A stretch of 64,000 nucleotides of DNA from a virus. The position numbers and the translations under genes were made by a program. Location: positions 1 through 64,000 of IMG/VR virus record IMGVR_UViG_3300033143_000663; one strand, written 5' to 3'. Shown piece after piece: positions 46,723 through 55,849 of this stretch (within the stretch, counting starts at the first letter, position 1; every line of letters starts with the position of its first letter). A model generated the notes under the pieces. That model was not told the origin of the DNA, did no database searches, and saw nothing but the letters and a program-made list of their open reading frames with translations.

Positions 46723-47638
46723 TTCAATAGACATAGCAGACTTAGACGTAGTTTATCTAAGTTACGATGAACCACAGAAAGAAGAGTTCTGGGTTAGGAT
46801 TAAAAATATGGTTCCGTGGGCCGTTAGAGTAGACGGTGTTAAGGGTAGCGATGCAGCGCATAAAGCCGCCGCAGACGCAAGTGAAACAGATAGATTTATT
46901 TTGATTGATGGTGACAACTTGCCCGACTTGGACTTCTTTAACTTAACACTTGATTTTAAAGATGCAGATTATGAAAAGGCTGTATTCCGTTGGAGAGCAC
47001 GTAACCACATCAATGGGTTGATGTACGGCAATGGTGGTATTAGTTGTTGGACTAAAGACTTTATATATAATATGAAAACACACGAAGCAAGTGTAGGTAG
47101 TGATGACACCGATGTGGAGTTTTGTTTTGATCCATTGTATTGGGCGATGCATGATTGTTATAGTACGACATATCCAAATGGTAGCAAGTTCCATGCATGG
47201 CGCGCAGGGTTTAGAGAAGGCGTTAAGATGTGCTTGAACCAGGGTAAGAAACCTACAATCGGAGAGTTTAAAGATAGCGTACATAAACGTAACATGGCCC
47301 ATTTAAGTATTTGGCATAACATAGGTAGTGATGAGGAATACGGCTCATGGGCAATTCTTGGTGCGCGTATGGGTACACATATGACAATGTTAACAGACTG
47401 GAATTATAAAGAAGTACAGTGGTTCGACAACCTGGCAGAAATTTACAAGCAGGTGCATGATGTACCAGCACAAATTCAAGCATTAGGTGTAGAGCTCGAA
47501 ACACAATTAGATTTACCTATGCTGTCACCTAGTGCTGAGCATAGCAAGTTCTTTAAAGATCACTATCGTTCTAATTGGCACAATAAAGGTGTAATGGTAC
47601 GTGAAATTGATGTAATACGTAACCTAGAAGGTTGGTAA
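46715..47638 (+). CDS. Glycosyltransferase-like protein 3
   Basis: A 307-residue protein. Residues about 5-75 (DLDVVYLSYDEPQKEEFWVR, VPWAVRVDGVKGSDAAHKAAA, TDRFILIDGDNLPDLDFF) look like a nucleotide-sugar domain with DGD at the metal site. The middle has a conserved-looking KAVFRWRARNHINGLMYGNGG. The second half of the large protein at 59381 has a similar sequence of motifs. It may act on the product of the radical SAM enzymes that follow; TAATG couples it to the first of them. Confidence 0.6.
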   Translation: MIDSIDIADLDVVYLSYDEPQKEEFWVRIKNMVPWAVRVDGVKGSDAAHKAAADASETDRFILIDGDNLPDLDFFNLTLDFKDADYEKAVFRWRARNHINGLMYGNGGISCWTKDFIYNMKTHEASVGSDDTDVEFCFDPLYWAMHDCYSTTYPNGSKFHAWRAGFREGVKMCLNQGKKPTIGEFKDSVHKRNMAHLSIWHNIGSDEEYGSWAILGARMGTHMTMLTDWNYKEVQWFDNLAEIYKQVHDVPAQIQALGVELETQLDLPMLSPSAEHSKFFKDHYRSNWHNKGVMVREIDVIRNLEGW

Positions 47639-49011
47639 TGAGTAAGAGTAAGTTTTTGTCTGACGCAGAAAAGATGAAGGAGAAACTAGACTCTGTTAGT
47701 CCTTCGATGTGTCTTGCAAAATGGAAACAGGTGTCCTTGCATTTGACTACAGGGTTGAATAACTCGTGCTACCATCCACCATTACATACAATAGATGTCG
47801 CCGCAATTAAAAAAGACCCAAGTGCATTACATAACACAGAGTTAAAGAACAACATACGTAAGCAAATGATAGAAGGTATTCGTCCAGCAGAGTGTAGCTA
47901 TTGTTGGGCAATGGAAGATAATGGAAAGCTGAGTGATCGTCACTACAGAAGTGGCGAACCGTGGGCAGCAAAAGACTTTGACGCTATAGTTGCAAACCCA
48001 TATGCCGATGTTAACCCTTCATATGTGGAGGTTAACTTTAACCATGCATGTAACTTGGCGTGTTCTTATTGCTCCCCTCAGTTTTCCACTACTTGGATGA
48101 AGGAAGTTAAGAAGCACGGTGCGTACCCTACAGCACAACCACACAACGATCCTGCGTACTTTACTAGCATCAGACGCCCAATACCTAACCGCGAAGATAA
48201 TCCATACGTTGATGCATTTTGGGAGTGGTGGCCAGAACTATATAAAGAACTTGTACATTTTAGAATGACAGGTGGCGAACCACTTATGGATAAGAATACA
48301 TACAAGGTATTTGATTATGTATTAGCAAACCCAAAGCCCGATTTGCATTTAAATGTAACAAGTAATTTGTCTGTAGACCAAAAACTATGGGACAAGTACA
48401 TGGGCTATGTTAAGCAATTAACAACAGGTAAGATCGAACACTTTATGCAGTACGTAAGTGTTGACACTTGGGGCGAACAAGCTGAGTACATACGCCACGG
48501 ATTAGACTTCAATTTGCTTCTTGAACGTGTAGAGGAATTTCTAACAGAGATACCTAGTTACAGTAGCATCACGTTTATTATTACAATGAACAATCTATCC
48601 ATACATAACCTCAGACAGTTAATGATGAACATATTACACTTGAGAAGAAAGTATAGTAAGGACTTCCAGCGTGTCTGGTTTGATACTCCTGTGCTACGTA
48701 CACCAGAATGGCAGAGTATGCAAATACTTCCAGAGCACTTTGTTAGTAGGTTAGAAGATGCGAAACAATACATGCTAGACAACATGGAAACAGAAGACAA
48801 TCGTTTCCACGGGTTTAAAGACTATGAAGTACAGCGCATGGACAGAGACATTGCGTGGATGAAACAAGGAACAGACAACCTAGAACAAAAGAAGGCAGAC
48901 TTCTATCGCTTCTTTAACGAAGCGGACAGACGTCACAATACAAACTTTTTATTAACGTTCCCTGAGCTAACTGCATTTTGGAACGAGTGCAAATATTATG
49001 CAAACAAATAA
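47638..49011 (+). CDS. Radical SAM protein 1 of the tandem array
   Basis: A 457-residue radical SAM enzyme. An N-terminal cysteine segment (SMCLAKWKQVSLHL, then SCYHPP) precedes the cluster motif CNLACSYC (Cys138, 142, 145), and MTGGEPLMDKNTY gives the SAM-binding GGEP motif. CSYCW around residue 83 adds further cysteines. I chose the ATG at 47638 (TAATG overlap) instead of the TTG at 47632. It is close in layout to array member 3 (50464). Substrate unknown. Confidence 0.88.
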   Translation: MSKSKFLSDAEKMKEKLDSVSPSMCLAKWKQVSLHLTTGLNNSCYHPPLHTIDVAAIKKDPSALHNTELKNNIRKQMIEGIRPAECSYCWAMEDNGKLSDRHYRSGEPWAAKDFDAIVANPYADVNPSYVEVNFNHACNLACSYCSPQFSTTWMKEVKKHGAYPTAQPHNDPAYFTSIRRPIPNREDNPYVDAFWEWWPELYKELVHFRMTGGEPLMDKNTYKVFDYVLANPKPDLHLNVTSNLSVDQKLWDKYMGYVKQLTTGKIEHFMQYVSVDTWGEQAEYIRHGLDFNLLLERVEEFLTEIPSYSSITFIITMNNLSIHNLRQLMMNILHLRRKYSKDFQRVWFDTPVLRTPEWQSMQILPEHFVSRLEDAKQYMLDNMETEDNRFHGFKDYEVQRMDRDIAWMKQGTDNLEQKKADFYRFFNEADRRHNTNFLLTFPELTAFWNECKYYANK

Positions 49012-49297
49012 ACTCAAGGTATTTAAAATTTTAAAAGGGGAAAAGATTGTCATTCGGCGTCGATTTCCGAATTTTGTTTGCGACGGCCGACCGTTAGGGC
49101 CAGAACCTGAATTGTATCTACATTCAATAATAATTGAAGAAGACTTTTATACGTTAGATTGGGTAAAGGAAATTATGTCTGACCCGAATTTTAAAAGTTG
49201 GTTTGTTGAGGCGGAAAAAATATGTGCCCGGTATGGAACTGACACAGCTTGGCATGCGGTGGTTGAAGAAGGAGAAATATCTTTTGCTAACAGATAA
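48998..49297 (+). CDS. Small protein between radical SAM genes
   Basis: A 99-residue protein overlapping radical SAM gene 1 by 14 bases and gene 2 by 14 bases. It begins with a basic strand-rich part (LKVFKILKGEKIVIRRRFPNFV) and ends with a helix (KSWFVEAEKICARYGTDTAWHAVV). A second small protein of similar size and position follows radical SAM gene 3, so such small proteins may be partners or substrates. Not recognised. Confidence 0.65.
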   Translation: MQTNKLKVFKILKGEKIVIRRRFPNFVCDGRPLGPEPELYLHSIIIEEDFYTLDWVKEIMSDPNFKSWFVEAEKICARYGTDTAWHAVVEEGEISFANR

Positions 49298-50462
49298 GAA
49301 CAAAGATACATTCTGCCCAGGACACTGGGACGATATTCATTTTGCTCCGTCACAAGGATATATGTACGGTTGTTGCAAAGCGGTACCAATCCCAATAGAA
49401 GATACACGCGAAACTGATCAACGTATACACGACTCTCTAAATGGTATTAGAAACCCAGCCTGCGAGTACTGCTGGAAAACAGAAGATGCAGGCAACGAAA
49501 GCTATCGACATTACAAAATTAAGTTATGGAATAAAACAAAAAGTTGCCGCATGTTAAATTTAGTACTTGGTAATCTGTGTAATCTCCAATGTACGTATTG
49601 CAACGAAAAATATAGTTCAAAGTGGCAAACGGATAAAAAACGCAACGGTGAAATCAAACTGCATTTTGATAGAAATGTATATTACGGCGGCGAATCAATC
49701 GACAACAAGGAGTCACAGGAATATATTGACTTCTTTAATAGCATTACACCCGCACCAAAAGTATTCTCAGTGTCGGGCGGAGAGCCATTAATGGGAAATA
49801 TTTTTAATGATATTTTAACACAATGCGATCTAACTGATGTAGAGACCATACGTGTTTCTACAAACTTAAACTACCCAAACCGAGTTGTAGTTAAAAAGCT
49901 ATTAGAATTTGAGAATACACATAAGGTAATTTTCAATGTAAGTTTAGATACAATAGACTCCGAAATGCAGGAATATATACGTTTTGGATTTTCATGGAAG
50001 AAGTTCAAAAATAATTTAGATTTTCTCTTAAATGAAACATCAGTGTGTATAAATTTTAATTCACTTTTTACAGCACAAACAGTATTTGGTATTTACAACA
50101 TGTACGAATTCGTGTATAATTTAAAGATGGCATATCCTGACAGGATTAATTGGTTTATATCAACATGTACAACACCATCAATACATACCTTTGACACGTT
50201 AGTTGATTCGGATAAAGCGAAGGCATTAGCATTCGCGCAAGCGGCGCAATCGAAAATATCCGGTCAACAAGTCGCAGACCAAATGTCAATTGTGAACAAA
50301 ACATATATGGAATTGATACAAATTAATAAATTGGTTGCGGCATTAGAGCAAGCGACATTCAATGAAGAATTACTAAAGGATCAGCAAAGTTTCTTTAGAC
50401 AGTTCAATGAGAGACAGGAAATTCAATTACCTAAAAAACTAAAGTTTTTAATTGGAGAGTAA
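49284..50462 (+). CDS. Radical SAM protein 2 of the tandem array, probable TTG start
   Basis: A 392-residue radical SAM enzyme if started at the TTG 49284, which has AAGGAG 9 bases upstream. A TTG at 49203 would overlap the previous gene by 95 bases with family-unlike sequence. The N-terminus has FCPGHWDD and GCCKAVP, then CEYCWKTED; the cluster motif is CNLQCTYC (Cys99, 103, 106); SVSGGEPLMGN is the GGEP motif. Two later cysteines only, so the C-terminal domain may lack a second cluster. Substrate unknown. Confidence 0.85.
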   Translation: MLTDKNKDTFCPGHWDDIHFAPSQGYMYGCCKAVPIPIEDTRETDQRIHDSLNGIRNPACEYCWKTEDAGNESYRHYKIKLWNKTKSCRMLNLVLGNLCNLQCTYCNEKYSSKWQTDKKRNGEIKLHFDRNVYYGGESIDNKESQEYIDFFNSITPAPKVFSVSGGEPLMGNIFNDILTQCDLTDVETIRVSTNLNYPNRVVVKKLLEFENTHKVIFNVSLDTIDSEMQEYIRFGFSWKKFKNNLDFLLNETSVCINFNSLFTAQTVFGIYNMYEFVYNLKMAYPDRINWFISTCTTPSIHTFDTLVDSDKAKALAFAQAAQSKISGQQVADQMSIVNKTYMELIQINKLVAALEQATFNEELLKDQQSFFRQFNERQEIQLPKKLKFLIGE

Positions 50463-50463
50463 A

Positions 50464-51831
50464 ATGAGTTTAAGAAAACCGGGCAGAGAAAAAGATGAAG
50501 AAGTGCTAGACTTTATTAACTCGTTTAGTCCTTCGATGTGTTTGGCTAAATGGTACAATGCTACTATATGGCTTGGCAGTGGTCAAACAACGAGCTGCCA
50601 TCATCCGCCAGCACACCAAATCGATCTCAAAGAACTTGAAAGCAACCCAAGAGCCTTACACAATACACGCGAGAAGAAAACAGATCGTATGCAAATGCAA
50701 GATGGCCGTCGTCCACCGGGTTGTGAGTACTGCTGGAAGATTGAAGATATGGAACGTGGTGCTATTAGCGACCGTGTTTATAAGTCTGTAATATATGACG
50801 ATAAAGATGTTAACCTTGTTTCAATGCTTGATCCACGCTCGGATGTTAATCTTAAAACTCTTGAGATTGCCTTTGACCGTACATGTAACTTTGCTTGTTC
50901 GTATTGTAACCCAGCGTTTAGCACCGAATGGGTCAAGGACATAAAGAAGTTTGGCCCGTATCGCTTATTACAAAGTGATGGTCGCAATCACTTCACGCAC
51001 ACACATGATTCAGCAGAGCCGTATGGCCCAAAAGAAGAAAACCCGTATGTAGAAGCGTTCTTTAAATGGTGGGACTCGGATTTAAAATATACGTTACAAG
51101 AGTTACGACTGACTGGCGGCGAACCTTTAATGTCTGGGCACACCTGGCGCTTGTTTGATAAGTTTATAGAAGATAAACCCGACATGCAGTTTGCCTTAAA
51201 TAGTAATCTGTGTGCTAAGGATAAACTAATTGATAAGTTGGTTGAAACAACACATTCAATTTCAAACTTCCAGTTATACACAAGCAATGAAGCCATAGGC
51301 GATCAAGCAGAGTACATACGCGACGGGCTTGATTGGTTACAATGGAAACTAAATGTACACAAGATTCTTAAGGAAGGAAGTGTTCAAGGTTTTCATATGA
51401 TGTGTACTATTAATGCATTGTGTTTAGAGTCGTTACCACAGTTCTTAGATATGATGTTGGAAATGAAAACAGCGTACGGTGGCCAGAACTTTCCAACGTT
51501 TTCATTAAACATCTTAAGGTTCCCATCGTTCCAGAGTCCACTAGTATTACCGGACGACTTACGAACAGAATTTAAAGATGAATTGCAGTGGTGGTTAGAT
51601 ACCAATGGCACTAATCCATTGTTGCATGAAATGGAAATTAATCAAGTACAGCGGTTAATTGATTACCTTGATGTTGTTAAAACACCACACGATGGTACGT
51701 TTGACTTGCCTGCATTGCGTAACGATTTTTACATGTTTTATCAACAGTATGACTCGCGCCGTAGCAAGTGTCTTAGCTTGACCTTTCCTAGGATAGGAGA
51801 ATGGTATGATGGTCTCGGACAGAAGATCTAG
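50464..51831 (+). CDS. Radical SAM protein 3 of the tandem array
   Basis: A 455-residue radical SAM enzyme very similar in layout to member 1: FSPSMCLAKWYNATIWL, SCHHPPAHQID, CEYCWKIED, cluster motif CNFACSYC (Cys141, 145, 148), LRLTGGEPLMSG. A GGAGAG ribosome site precedes the ATG at 50464. Members 1 and 3 share SPSMCLAKW and an ALHNT segment, so they arose by duplication with member 2 between them. Confidence 0.88.
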   Translation: MSLRKPGREKDEEVLDFINSFSPSMCLAKWYNATIWLGSGQTTSCHHPPAHQIDLKELESNPRALHNTREKKTDRMQMQDGRRPPGCEYCWKIEDMERGAISDRVYKSVIYDDKDVNLVSMLDPRSDVNLKTLEIAFDRTCNFACSYCNPAFSTEWVKDIKKFGPYRLLQSDGRNHFTHTHDSAEPYGPKEENPYVEAFFKWWDSDLKYTLQELRLTGGEPLMSGHTWRLFDKFIEDKPDMQFALNSNLCAKDKLIDKLVETTHSISNFQLYTSNEAIGDQAEYIRDGLDWLQWKLNVHKILKEGSVQGFHMMCTINALCLESLPQFLDMMLEMKTAYGGQNFPTFSLNILRFPSFQSPLVLPDDLRTEFKDELQWWLDTNGTNPLLHEMEINQVQRLIDYLDVVKTPHDGTFDLPALRNDFYMFYQQYDSRRSKCLSLTFPRIGEWYDGLGQKI

Positions 51832-52078
51832 GGGTTCTAAAGTGGAGAAATTGCCAGACGGCCCGATCAACTGGAACCGACGGTTTATACGAACACTCAA
51901 AGTGAACGGAAAGCAAACATATATAATTTCGGACTATAAGTTCTGGTCAAACAATCAAGTTGAACTTGAAAATTGGCTTATAGCTAATACTGAGGATGGT
52001 CTAGATACGCAAGAAGGAATGACACTAAATTTTTGCAGCGAGCAAGAAGAATTAATGTTTAAGTTAAGATGGGAATAA
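51806..52078 (+). CDS. Small protein between radical SAM genes
   Basis: A 90-residue protein overlapping radical SAM gene 3 by 26 bases and ending one base before gene 4. It has a basic start (DRRSRGSKVEKL) and a NWNRRFIRTLKVNGKQTYIISDYKFW strand-rich centre. It occupies the same relative place as the 99-residue protein at 48998. Not recognised; it could be a chaperone or peptide substrate for the neighbouring enzymes. Confidence 0.65.
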   Translation: MMVSDRRSRGSKVEKLPDGPINWNRRFIRTLKVNGKQTYIISDYKFWSNNQVELENWLIANTEDGLDTQEGMTLNFCSEQEELMFKLRWE

Positions 52079-52079
52079 C

Positions 52080-53363
52080 ATGAGTTACGATTATAATAGC
52101 TGGCATCCAGTAGGGATTAATCCAGAAGAATTAGACGAGTACGAAACGGAGTTACTACGTGATAGTAAAACGTTTTGTATCTATCCGTGGATCCATTTAC
52201 ATGCATATCCAACAGGCGAAACGTATCCTTGTTGTCATGCAGACATGCAGCAACCTGTAGGTAGTACACGTAAAGATGCAATGAAAGATATTTGGAACAG
52301 CAATGGCATGAAACAGATACGTAAGAACATGCTCGAGGGTAAAGCATGTAGCGAGTGTGTAGGATGTTATGAACAAGAAGAAGCAGGTTTCTTTAGTGGA
52401 CGTAAGAGTGCTAATAAGCATCACGGACATCAAATTAATCTAGTAGAAGAAACACAAGCAGACGGCCACCTAGACAAATTTCAAATGTCTTACTGGGACG
52501 TGAGGTTCAGTAATTTATGTAACCTTAGTTGTCGCAGTTGTGGTCATATTTTCAGCAGTAGTTGGTATAAAGACCAAGTAGCGTTAGCCGGCGCCCAGTG
52601 GGGAGCAGACAATAGTGCTTTGCAGATTGCAGGCCGCAACAAAACAGATATGTTTGAACAGCTCATGGAACATATTGACTACGTTGAACAAATATACTTT
52701 GCAGGCGGTGAACCCTTAACCATGGAAGAACATTATCTGATTCTCGATGAACTGGAACGCAGAAAATTGTTCCATGTTCGCTTGATATACAACACTAACT
52801 TCACACAGATTAAACTTAAAGACAGAGAAGTCTTTGATTACTGGAAAAAGTTTGATAGTGTTAGTGTTGGAGCGAGTTTAGATGCAATGGGGCGCCGCGC
52901 AGAGTATATACGTAAGGGTACGAAATGGGACGTTGTGGAAGAAAACAGACGCAAGATGCTAGAAGTCTGTCCTGATGTGGACTTTTATATAAGTCCAACG
53001 TTAAGCATAATGAATGCTTTGCACATTACGGATTTCCACAAGGATTGGGTAGAGAAGGGTTTCTTAAAACCACAGGACCTAAACATCAATATTTTGCAAG
53101 ACCCGCTAGAGTTTAGAATTGATATTGCTCCACCTAGGTACAAAGAACGTATACGAGAGCTATTTGAAAAGCATATTAAATGGCTCAAAGGTAAGGATGA
53201 TTTAAATCGTGCTACTACAGGATTCGAAAGTGCCTTAACGTTTTTAGATGCAACAGACAACACACATTTAATACCTGCGTTCTGGGATAAGATAAACACT
53301 ATGGATAGAATTCGCAATGAAACATGGCATGACTATATCATTGAGGTTCACGATATTAAATGA
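52080..53363 (+). CDS. Radical SAM protein 4 of the tandem array
   Basis: A 427-residue radical SAM enzyme. N-terminal FCIYPWIHLHAYPTGETYPCC (about 31-51) and CSECVGCYEQEEAG precede the cluster motif CNLSCRSC (Cys147, 151, 154), then YFAGGEPLTMEEHY. The FCxxPWxH...PCC start is also seen in members 5 and 6, so these three form a subgroup distinct from members 1 and 3. The stop overlaps the next start by ATGA. Substrate unknown. Confidence 0.88.
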   Translation: MSYDYNSWHPVGINPEELDEYETELLRDSKTFCIYPWIHLHAYPTGETYPCCHADMQQPVGSTRKDAMKDIWNSNGMKQIRKNMLEGKACSECVGCYEQEEAGFFSGRKSANKHHGHQINLVEETQADGHLDKFQMSYWDVRFSNLCNLSCRSCGHIFSSSWYKDQVALAGAQWGADNSALQIAGRNKTDMFEQLMEHIDYVEQIYFAGGEPLTMEEHYLILDELERRKLFHVRLIYNTNFTQIKLKDREVFDYWKKFDSVSVGASLDAMGRRAEYIRKGTKWDVVEENRRKMLEVCPDVDFYISPTLSIMNALHITDFHKDWVEKGFLKPQDLNINILQDPLEFRIDIAPPRYKERIRELFEKHIKWLKGKDDLNRATTGFESALTFLDATDNTHLIPAFWDKINTMDRIRNETWHDYIIEVHDIK

Positions 53364-54556
53364 ACCTACCTAACAAAACGTTCTGCGTATTACCGTGGAT
53401 CAGTTTAGAAGCAAGCCCAATTGGTACTGTGCGCCCTTGTTGTTTAGCAGATGATGAAATAGTCAACGACGAAGGCGAGAAGTACGACCTTAATAAAGAC
53501 AGCCTCCTTGCAATACAAGATTGTACACACATGGAAAAATTGCGTGAGCAATTCCTTAGAGGCGACCGTCCAGCAACGTGCCGTAGGTGTTGGGCCGAAG
53601 AAGATGTCGGGCGTACTAGTAAGCGGATGAATACAATAGCCCGTCTTGAACACGTCTTAAAAGATACAGCCGACTGGAATAAGTCCGCTAAGAACTTACA
53701 GTTTATAGACTTTAAGCTAGGCAATATTTGTAATCTAAAATGTCGTATATGTGGTAGTTGGAGTTCAAGTACATTTGCCGGCGAAGAAATAAAGTTTGCA
53801 CAAGACGATGACAGTTTCCATAGGGATATGAACCGCAAAGGAATGTGGCCGCGCAAGGCCAAGTCATTCTGGGATGAGCTCGAATTCGCAGCATCAGATT
53901 TACGCTATTTAGAGTTTACCGGCGGTGAGCCGTTTATGATAAAAGAGCACTTTGAGTTTCTAGATAGATTAATCCAAAAGGGTCTAGCTAAACAAATCGA
54001 AATACATTATAACACAAATGGTACACACTGGCCCGAAAAGTACGTGCATCTTTGGAAAGAATTCAAGCATGTAGAATTTGCATTTAGTATCGATAACATT
54101 GGTAAGCGGTTCGAGTACGAACGTACCAATGCAAATTGGGATGAAGTAAACGAAAATATTTGGAAGTTTATTAAGTGGCGTTCGGGTCAATTGAATACAT
54201 CTCTCCAGCTATGTACTACTATTAATATCTATAATGTGTTATACTTAGAGGATATCTACAATTGGGAGTACTTCGATAAGTTCGATTTTGTATTTTGGAA
54301 TATGTTACACGATGCACCGGAAAATTGTATTAAGTCGTTGCCGGAACATGCAAAAGCCGCAGTAAGAGAAAAGTTATTACTAGCTCATGTAGATGATAAA
54401 ACATTAGAAGAATTTAAAAATGTTGTTAGTTTTATGGACTCAGGTAAGGGTGTTGACCCGTTGCCTAATATTACTAAGCTAGACAACCGCCGCGGAGTGT
54501 CTTTAAAAGATACTCATCCAGAACTATATAAATTATTATATGAAGAAGCCAGATAA
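53360..54556 (+). CDS. Radical SAM protein 5 of the tandem array
   Basis: A 398-residue radical SAM enzyme with FCVLPWISLEASPIGTVRPCC (about 7-27), CRRCWAEEDVGRTS, cluster motif CNLKCRIC (Cys124, 128, 131) and LEFTGGEPFMIKEHFEFL. The end (RGVSLKDTHPELYKLLYEEAR) resembles the end pattern of array members 1 and 3. It overlaps the next gene by 17 bases. Substrate unknown. Confidence 0.88.
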   Translation: MNLPNKTFCVLPWISLEASPIGTVRPCCLADDEIVNDEGEKYDLNKDSLLAIQDCTHMEKLREQFLRGDRPATCRRCWAEEDVGRTSKRMNTIARLEHVLKDTADWNKSAKNLQFIDFKLGNICNLKCRICGSWSSSTFAGEEIKFAQDDDSFHRDMNRKGMWPRKAKSFWDELEFAASDLRYLEFTGGEPFMIKEHFEFLDRLIQKGLAKQIEIHYNTNGTHWPEKYVHLWKEFKHVEFAFSIDNIGKRFEYERTNANWDEVNENIWKFIKWRSGQLNTSLQLCTTINIYNVLYLEDIYNWEYFDKFDFVFWNMLHDAPENCIKSLPEHAKAAVREKLLLAHVDDKTLEEFKNVVSFMDSGKGVDPLPNITKLDNRRGVSLKDTHPELYKLLYEEAR

Positions 54557-55595
54557 CAAACCAGATACATTGTGCCTTGCACCGTGGATTCATACATATC
54601 TAAGTCCACAGACTGAACGTAGAATGTGTTGCGCTTCACGCGAACCAGCACAAAACTTTAAACAGTACATAGATACACACACAGGTGACGGCCTGTATAA
54701 TCCCTTAACACTAGAAGAACACTGGAACAGTGAACACATGAAGTCTGTGCGTAAGCGTATGATGGCAGGCGAAGAATTAAGTGAATGCGATGTATGCAAT
54801 AACAAGTTACTAAACACAGACGTTTACCGTAGTTACTTTTGGAATATGTTCAAACAACATTACGATAACATTTGGGATCACACAGATGATGATGGCCATA
54901 CATACATGAACCCAGTAAGCTGGGACTATCGGTTCAGTAATTTGTGTAACTTCAAGTGCCGTATGTGCGGCGGTATGCTATCGTCTAGCTGGGAAAGCGA
55001 AGAACGCAAGCACGACATGATTGATTGGACTAACCCAGCTAATAACTGGATGCAAAAAGATGTCCGCGGGCAAATAAGTAAATTTCAAGATACACAAGTT
55101 GAAAAAGAATTTAGTGATGCGGTCGAAGAGAACCGCATTGAAGAAGTGTATTGGGTAGGTGGTGAACCACTAATGTTTGAACAGCATTGGAAGTACATGA
55201 AGCGAATCATCGATCTTGGCAATGGTCATATGGTGTATGCACGTTACAATACAAACTTATCACAAATAGAATACAAAGGTACACATCTTTACAAAGATAT
55301 CTTGCCGCATATACGCGATTGGCAGATATGTGCAAGTATTGACGGTACTGGCGAAGTTGGAGAATATATAAGGACAGGCCTAAAGTGGCACACGTTCTTA
55401 GATAACTTTAAACAAGGATTAGCAATAGCCAATAACCCCCGCCAGATGCGTCTTGATTTTACCCTGACATTACCAGGGCTTTTTGAGCTGAAAAACATGT
55501 TTAACCTTAGTAAGTCGTTAAATACTACGTTACTTGCTAAAGTTACATTTGCATTCGGTCCAAACATTTTAATGTCGCCTTTAGCATTAGAATAG
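54540..55595 (+). CDS. Radical SAM protein 6 of the tandem array, probably frameshifted
   Basis: A 351-residue radical SAM enzyme with LCLAPWIHTYLSPQTERRMCC (about 11-31), CDVCNNKLLN, cluster motif CNFKCRMC (Cys136, 140, 143) and VYWVGGEPLMFEQHW. It stops after SPLALE while the -1 frame continues open to 55849 with sequence that reads as the missing C-terminus. Either an indel, an assembly error or recoding occurred near 55580-55595. The catalytic part is intact. Confidence 0.82.
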   Translation: MKKPDNKPDTLCLAPWIHTYLSPQTERRMCCASREPAQNFKQYIDTHTGDGLYNPLTLEEHWNSEHMKSVRKRMMAGEELSECDVCNNKLLNTDVYRSYFWNMFKQHYDNIWDHTDDDGHTYMNPVSWDYRFSNLCNFKCRMCGGMLSSSWESEERKHDMIDWTNPANNWMQKDVRGQISKFQDTQVEKEFSDAVEENRIEEVYWVGGEPLMFEQHWKYMKRIIDLGNGHMVYARYNTNLSQIEYKGTHLYKDILPHIRDWQICASIDGTGEVGEYIRTGLKWHTFLDNFKQGLAIANNPRQMRLDFTLTLPGLFELKNMFNLSKSLNTTLLAKVTFAFGPNILMSPLALE

Positions 55596-55663
55596 TAAAC
55601 GACTTTTTAGAGTATGCGAATAAGGAAGGATATGACCAAAACCAGCAGCCGCTAGTTGATGTT

Positions 55664-55849
55664 ATGACCAATATTTTAAGCAGGCCTACATTCGAAGAAG
55701 AATGGCCAAGCGACTACGAGCAAGGAGCAATTGACGGGAAAGCCCGTATACTAAAGGTTGAGAATGTTCGCCTTGCTTCATGTACGCTGGAAGATATTTT
55801 ACAATCAGAGGATGCAGAAGCATATGAGTGGTACAAAGCAATATCTTGA
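55664..55849 (+). pseudogene. Out-of-frame C-terminal remainder of radical SAM protein 6
   Basis: The -1 frame relative to the upstream gene is open through the stop at 55593 and reads RIVNDFLEYANKEGYDQ, then from the internal ATG 55664 MTNILSRPTFEEEWPSDYEQ to LEDILQSEDAEAYEWYKAI. It looks like a natural continuation of the upstream enzyme. No slippery heptamer is visible at the junction. It could also be an independent 61-residue gene starting at 55664. Confidence 0.5.

Noticed and set aside
55585-55600. Programmed -1 frameshift in radical SAM gene 6
   Set aside because: There is no X XXY YYZ heptamer near the junction, so an indel or assembly error is the simpler reading.
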